A DNA stretch of 64,000 nt, taken from contig NZ_CP150235.1 of the NCBI RefSeq assembly GCF_037974355.1, positions 1,922,001 to 1,986,000 on the forward strand, read 5' to 3'. Below are positions 63,048 to 64,000 of the stretch, piece after piece. A program made the position numbers and the translations under genes. The first letter of the stretch is position 1. Each line of letters starts with the position of its first letter. The stretch comes from Paenibacillus sp. FSL R5-0517 (GTDB lineage Bacteria > Bacillota > Bacilli > Paenibacillales > Paenibacillaceae). The notes beneath the pieces were generated by a model, which was not told the origin of the DNA, ran no database searches, and was given only the letters and a program-made list of their open reading frames with translations.

Positions 63048-63950
63048 ATGAGCAAGAAAGCTAACAAAAAACCGAGAATTGGTACTGAAAGAATGACACT
63101 TCTCGATTACATTATTTTCGCCGTATTACTCGTGCTTGCCCTGATGATCCTGATTCCGTTCTGGAATGTTATCATGATCTCGTTTGCAACACAGAAAGAA
63201 TATGCTGACAATCCATTTTTGATGTTCCCTAAACAATGGACATTGGATTCCTACAAGGCGTTGTTCGCTGACGGAACGATTCTGTCGGGATACAAAAATA
63301 CCATTATATTGCTAGTCATCGGCTTGCCACTCAGCTTGTTCCTGACAACAAGCATGGCATATGGCCTTAGTCGCAACAAATTCCCGTTTAAGAAATTTAT
63401 CTTTTTCCTGGTACTGTTCACCATGATCTTTAATGGTGGTATCGTACCGCTGTACCTGATCATGAAATCACTTCATCTTACAGGTACGCTCTGGTCCGTT
63501 ATCCTGGCGGGAAGCTTCAGTGCTTTTAACATGATTCTGATGATGAACTACTTCTACACCTTGCCTGAATCACTGATGGAATCGGCGAGACTGGATGGAG
63601 CAGGAGAGTGGAGAATTCTGTTCTCTGTCGTTCTTCCGCTGGCTACACCAATTATGGCTACAATCACGTTGTTCTACGGTGTGGCTTACTGGAACAGTTG
63701 GTACGATGCGATGATATTCCTTCGAAAAGCGGATCAGTTACCGCTCCAGAATGTACTGCGAAACATTATCGTGACATCTACGACGAATGCATCAAATGCA
63801 TCCAGTGTGGATGCTGCCCAGGCGAGCAACTTCTCCATGGGTATGAAGATGGCAGCTGTATTTGTCACCATGGTACCAATTATGTGTTTCTTCCCAATGC
63901 TGCAAAAACACTTTGCCAAAGGGGTATTAACAGGGGCAATCAAGACCTGA
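63048..63950 (+). CDS. ABC sugar transporter permease (YtcP/LplC family)
   Basis: The protein has 300 residues with six transmembrane helices (LDYIIFAVLLVLALMILIPFW...) and the EAA loop MESARLDGAGEWRILFSVVLPLATP. The C-terminus ENDs in FAKGVLTGAIKT as usual for this family. It pairs with the preceding LplB-type permease, with AGAGGAGG before the ATG. A solute-binding lipoprotein would be expected next but lies beyond the window. Confidence 0.88.
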   Translation: MSKKANKKPRIGTERMTLLDYIIFAVLLVLALMILIPFWNVIMISFATQKEYADNPFLMFPKQWTLDSYKALFADGTILSGYKNTIILLVIGLPLSLFLTTSMAYGLSRNKFPFKKFIFFLVLFTMIFNGGIVPLYLIMKSLHLTGTLWSVILAGSFSAFNMILMMNYFYTLPESLMESARLDGAGEWRILFSVVLPLATPIMATITLFYGVAYWNSWYDAMIFLRKADQLPLQNVLRNIIVTSTTNASNASSVDAAQASNFSMGMKMAAVFVTMVPIMCFFPMLQKHFAKGVLTGAIKT

Positions 63951-64000
63951 TTATACGTATAGGATTTTGCAATAAAATCTGACTAAAAAACATGGGGGTA
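63951..64000. other. edge of window after the permease
   Basis: About 50 bp of AT-rich sequence ending CATGGGGGTA. A ribosome binding site for the next gene may begin here, but nothing can be called. Confidence 0.4.

Noticed and set aside
1..64000. CRISPR arrays, tRNA or rRNA genes, insertion sequences, integrases
   Set aside because: I saw no regular spacer repeats, no clover-leaf genes and no transposase-like frames in the window.

Overview
The window is a low-to-mid GC Firmicute chromosome and reads as Paenibacillus. The evidence is: T-box leaders on pheS and thrS, an S-box (SAM-I) leader on metA-metI-metC, LiaFSR, MutS2, YtxC next to ThrRS, a gamma-type spore protein, CotF and Spo0E families, Spo0A boxes in front of an AbrB-like gene, two LplB/YtcP-type sugar ABC permeases, and two intergenic repeats of a kind I recall from Paenibacillus genomes. 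Most of it is housekeeping chromosome. I see no prophage, transposase, CRISPR array, rRNA or tRNA gene.

Layout. 1-9.1 kb: an ABC-F ATPase, a short terminal-inverted-repeat element, the T-box leader with pheS-pheT, and a very large ZapA-coiled-coil protein. 9.1-13.8 kb: a free-standing CuA lipoprotein and a holin-like membrane protein (both minus strand), mutS2, a DUF350 protein, an unlisted 26-residue membrane peptide and a zinc-ribbon protein. 13.9-17.2 kb: an MFS transporter, an FAD oxidoreductase and two spore-coat-type genes behind a SigmaK-like promoter. 17.4-23.2 kb: an Lrp regulator with its aminotransferase (alaR-alaT type), a Spo0E phosphatase, a lipoprotein, a CobU-like kinase, DedA, a PduO-type cobalamin adenosyltransferase and an RluA pseudouridine synthase. 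23.2-29 kb: a 444-bp spacer with a repeat, an Spx/ArsC-like protein, a 5'-3' exonuclease overlapping a phosphodiester glycosidase, a MOSC protein, a ROK kinase and an HRDC protein.

29-38 kb: corA on the minus strand, diverging from the SAM riboswitch and metA-metI-metC; then mqnC, an aldo/keto reductase and a zinc dehydrogenase. 37.8-41.3 kb (minus strand): a YitT protein, the K+/H+ antiporter pair khtT-khtU and a secreted protein of unknown function. 41.4-48.9 kb: ytxC, T-box thrS, a 3D-domain secreted protein, a gamma SASP with a SigmaG promoter and liaFSR. 49-57.3 kb: an HtrA protease beside an OmpR-type two-component pair (CssRS-like context), ispH, DAHP synthase and a GSI-beta glutamine synthetase under GlnR/TnrA boxes. 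57.4-64 kb: serC, trmL, an AbrB-like zinc-finger regulator with two Spo0A boxes, a class C beta-lactamase-fold hydrolase, and a LacI-type operator-controlled esterase plus two sugar ABC permeases that run to the window edge.

The most interesting observation is the corA leader. Its promoter drives a 32-codon open reading frame with a perfect ribosome binding site. The peptide's first 15 residues are rich in Asp and Pro (MDGDPRPDWQP...), like the enterobacterial MgtL peptide that destabilises ribosomes at low Mg2+. A U-tailed terminator follows whose 5' arm lies inside that reading frame, and a competing hairpin shares its 3' arm. This is a candidate translation-coupled Mg2+ attenuator for a Gram-positive CorA. 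The ~913-residue ZapA fusion, the candidate small RNA at 27.9 kb and the two repeats are secondary leads.
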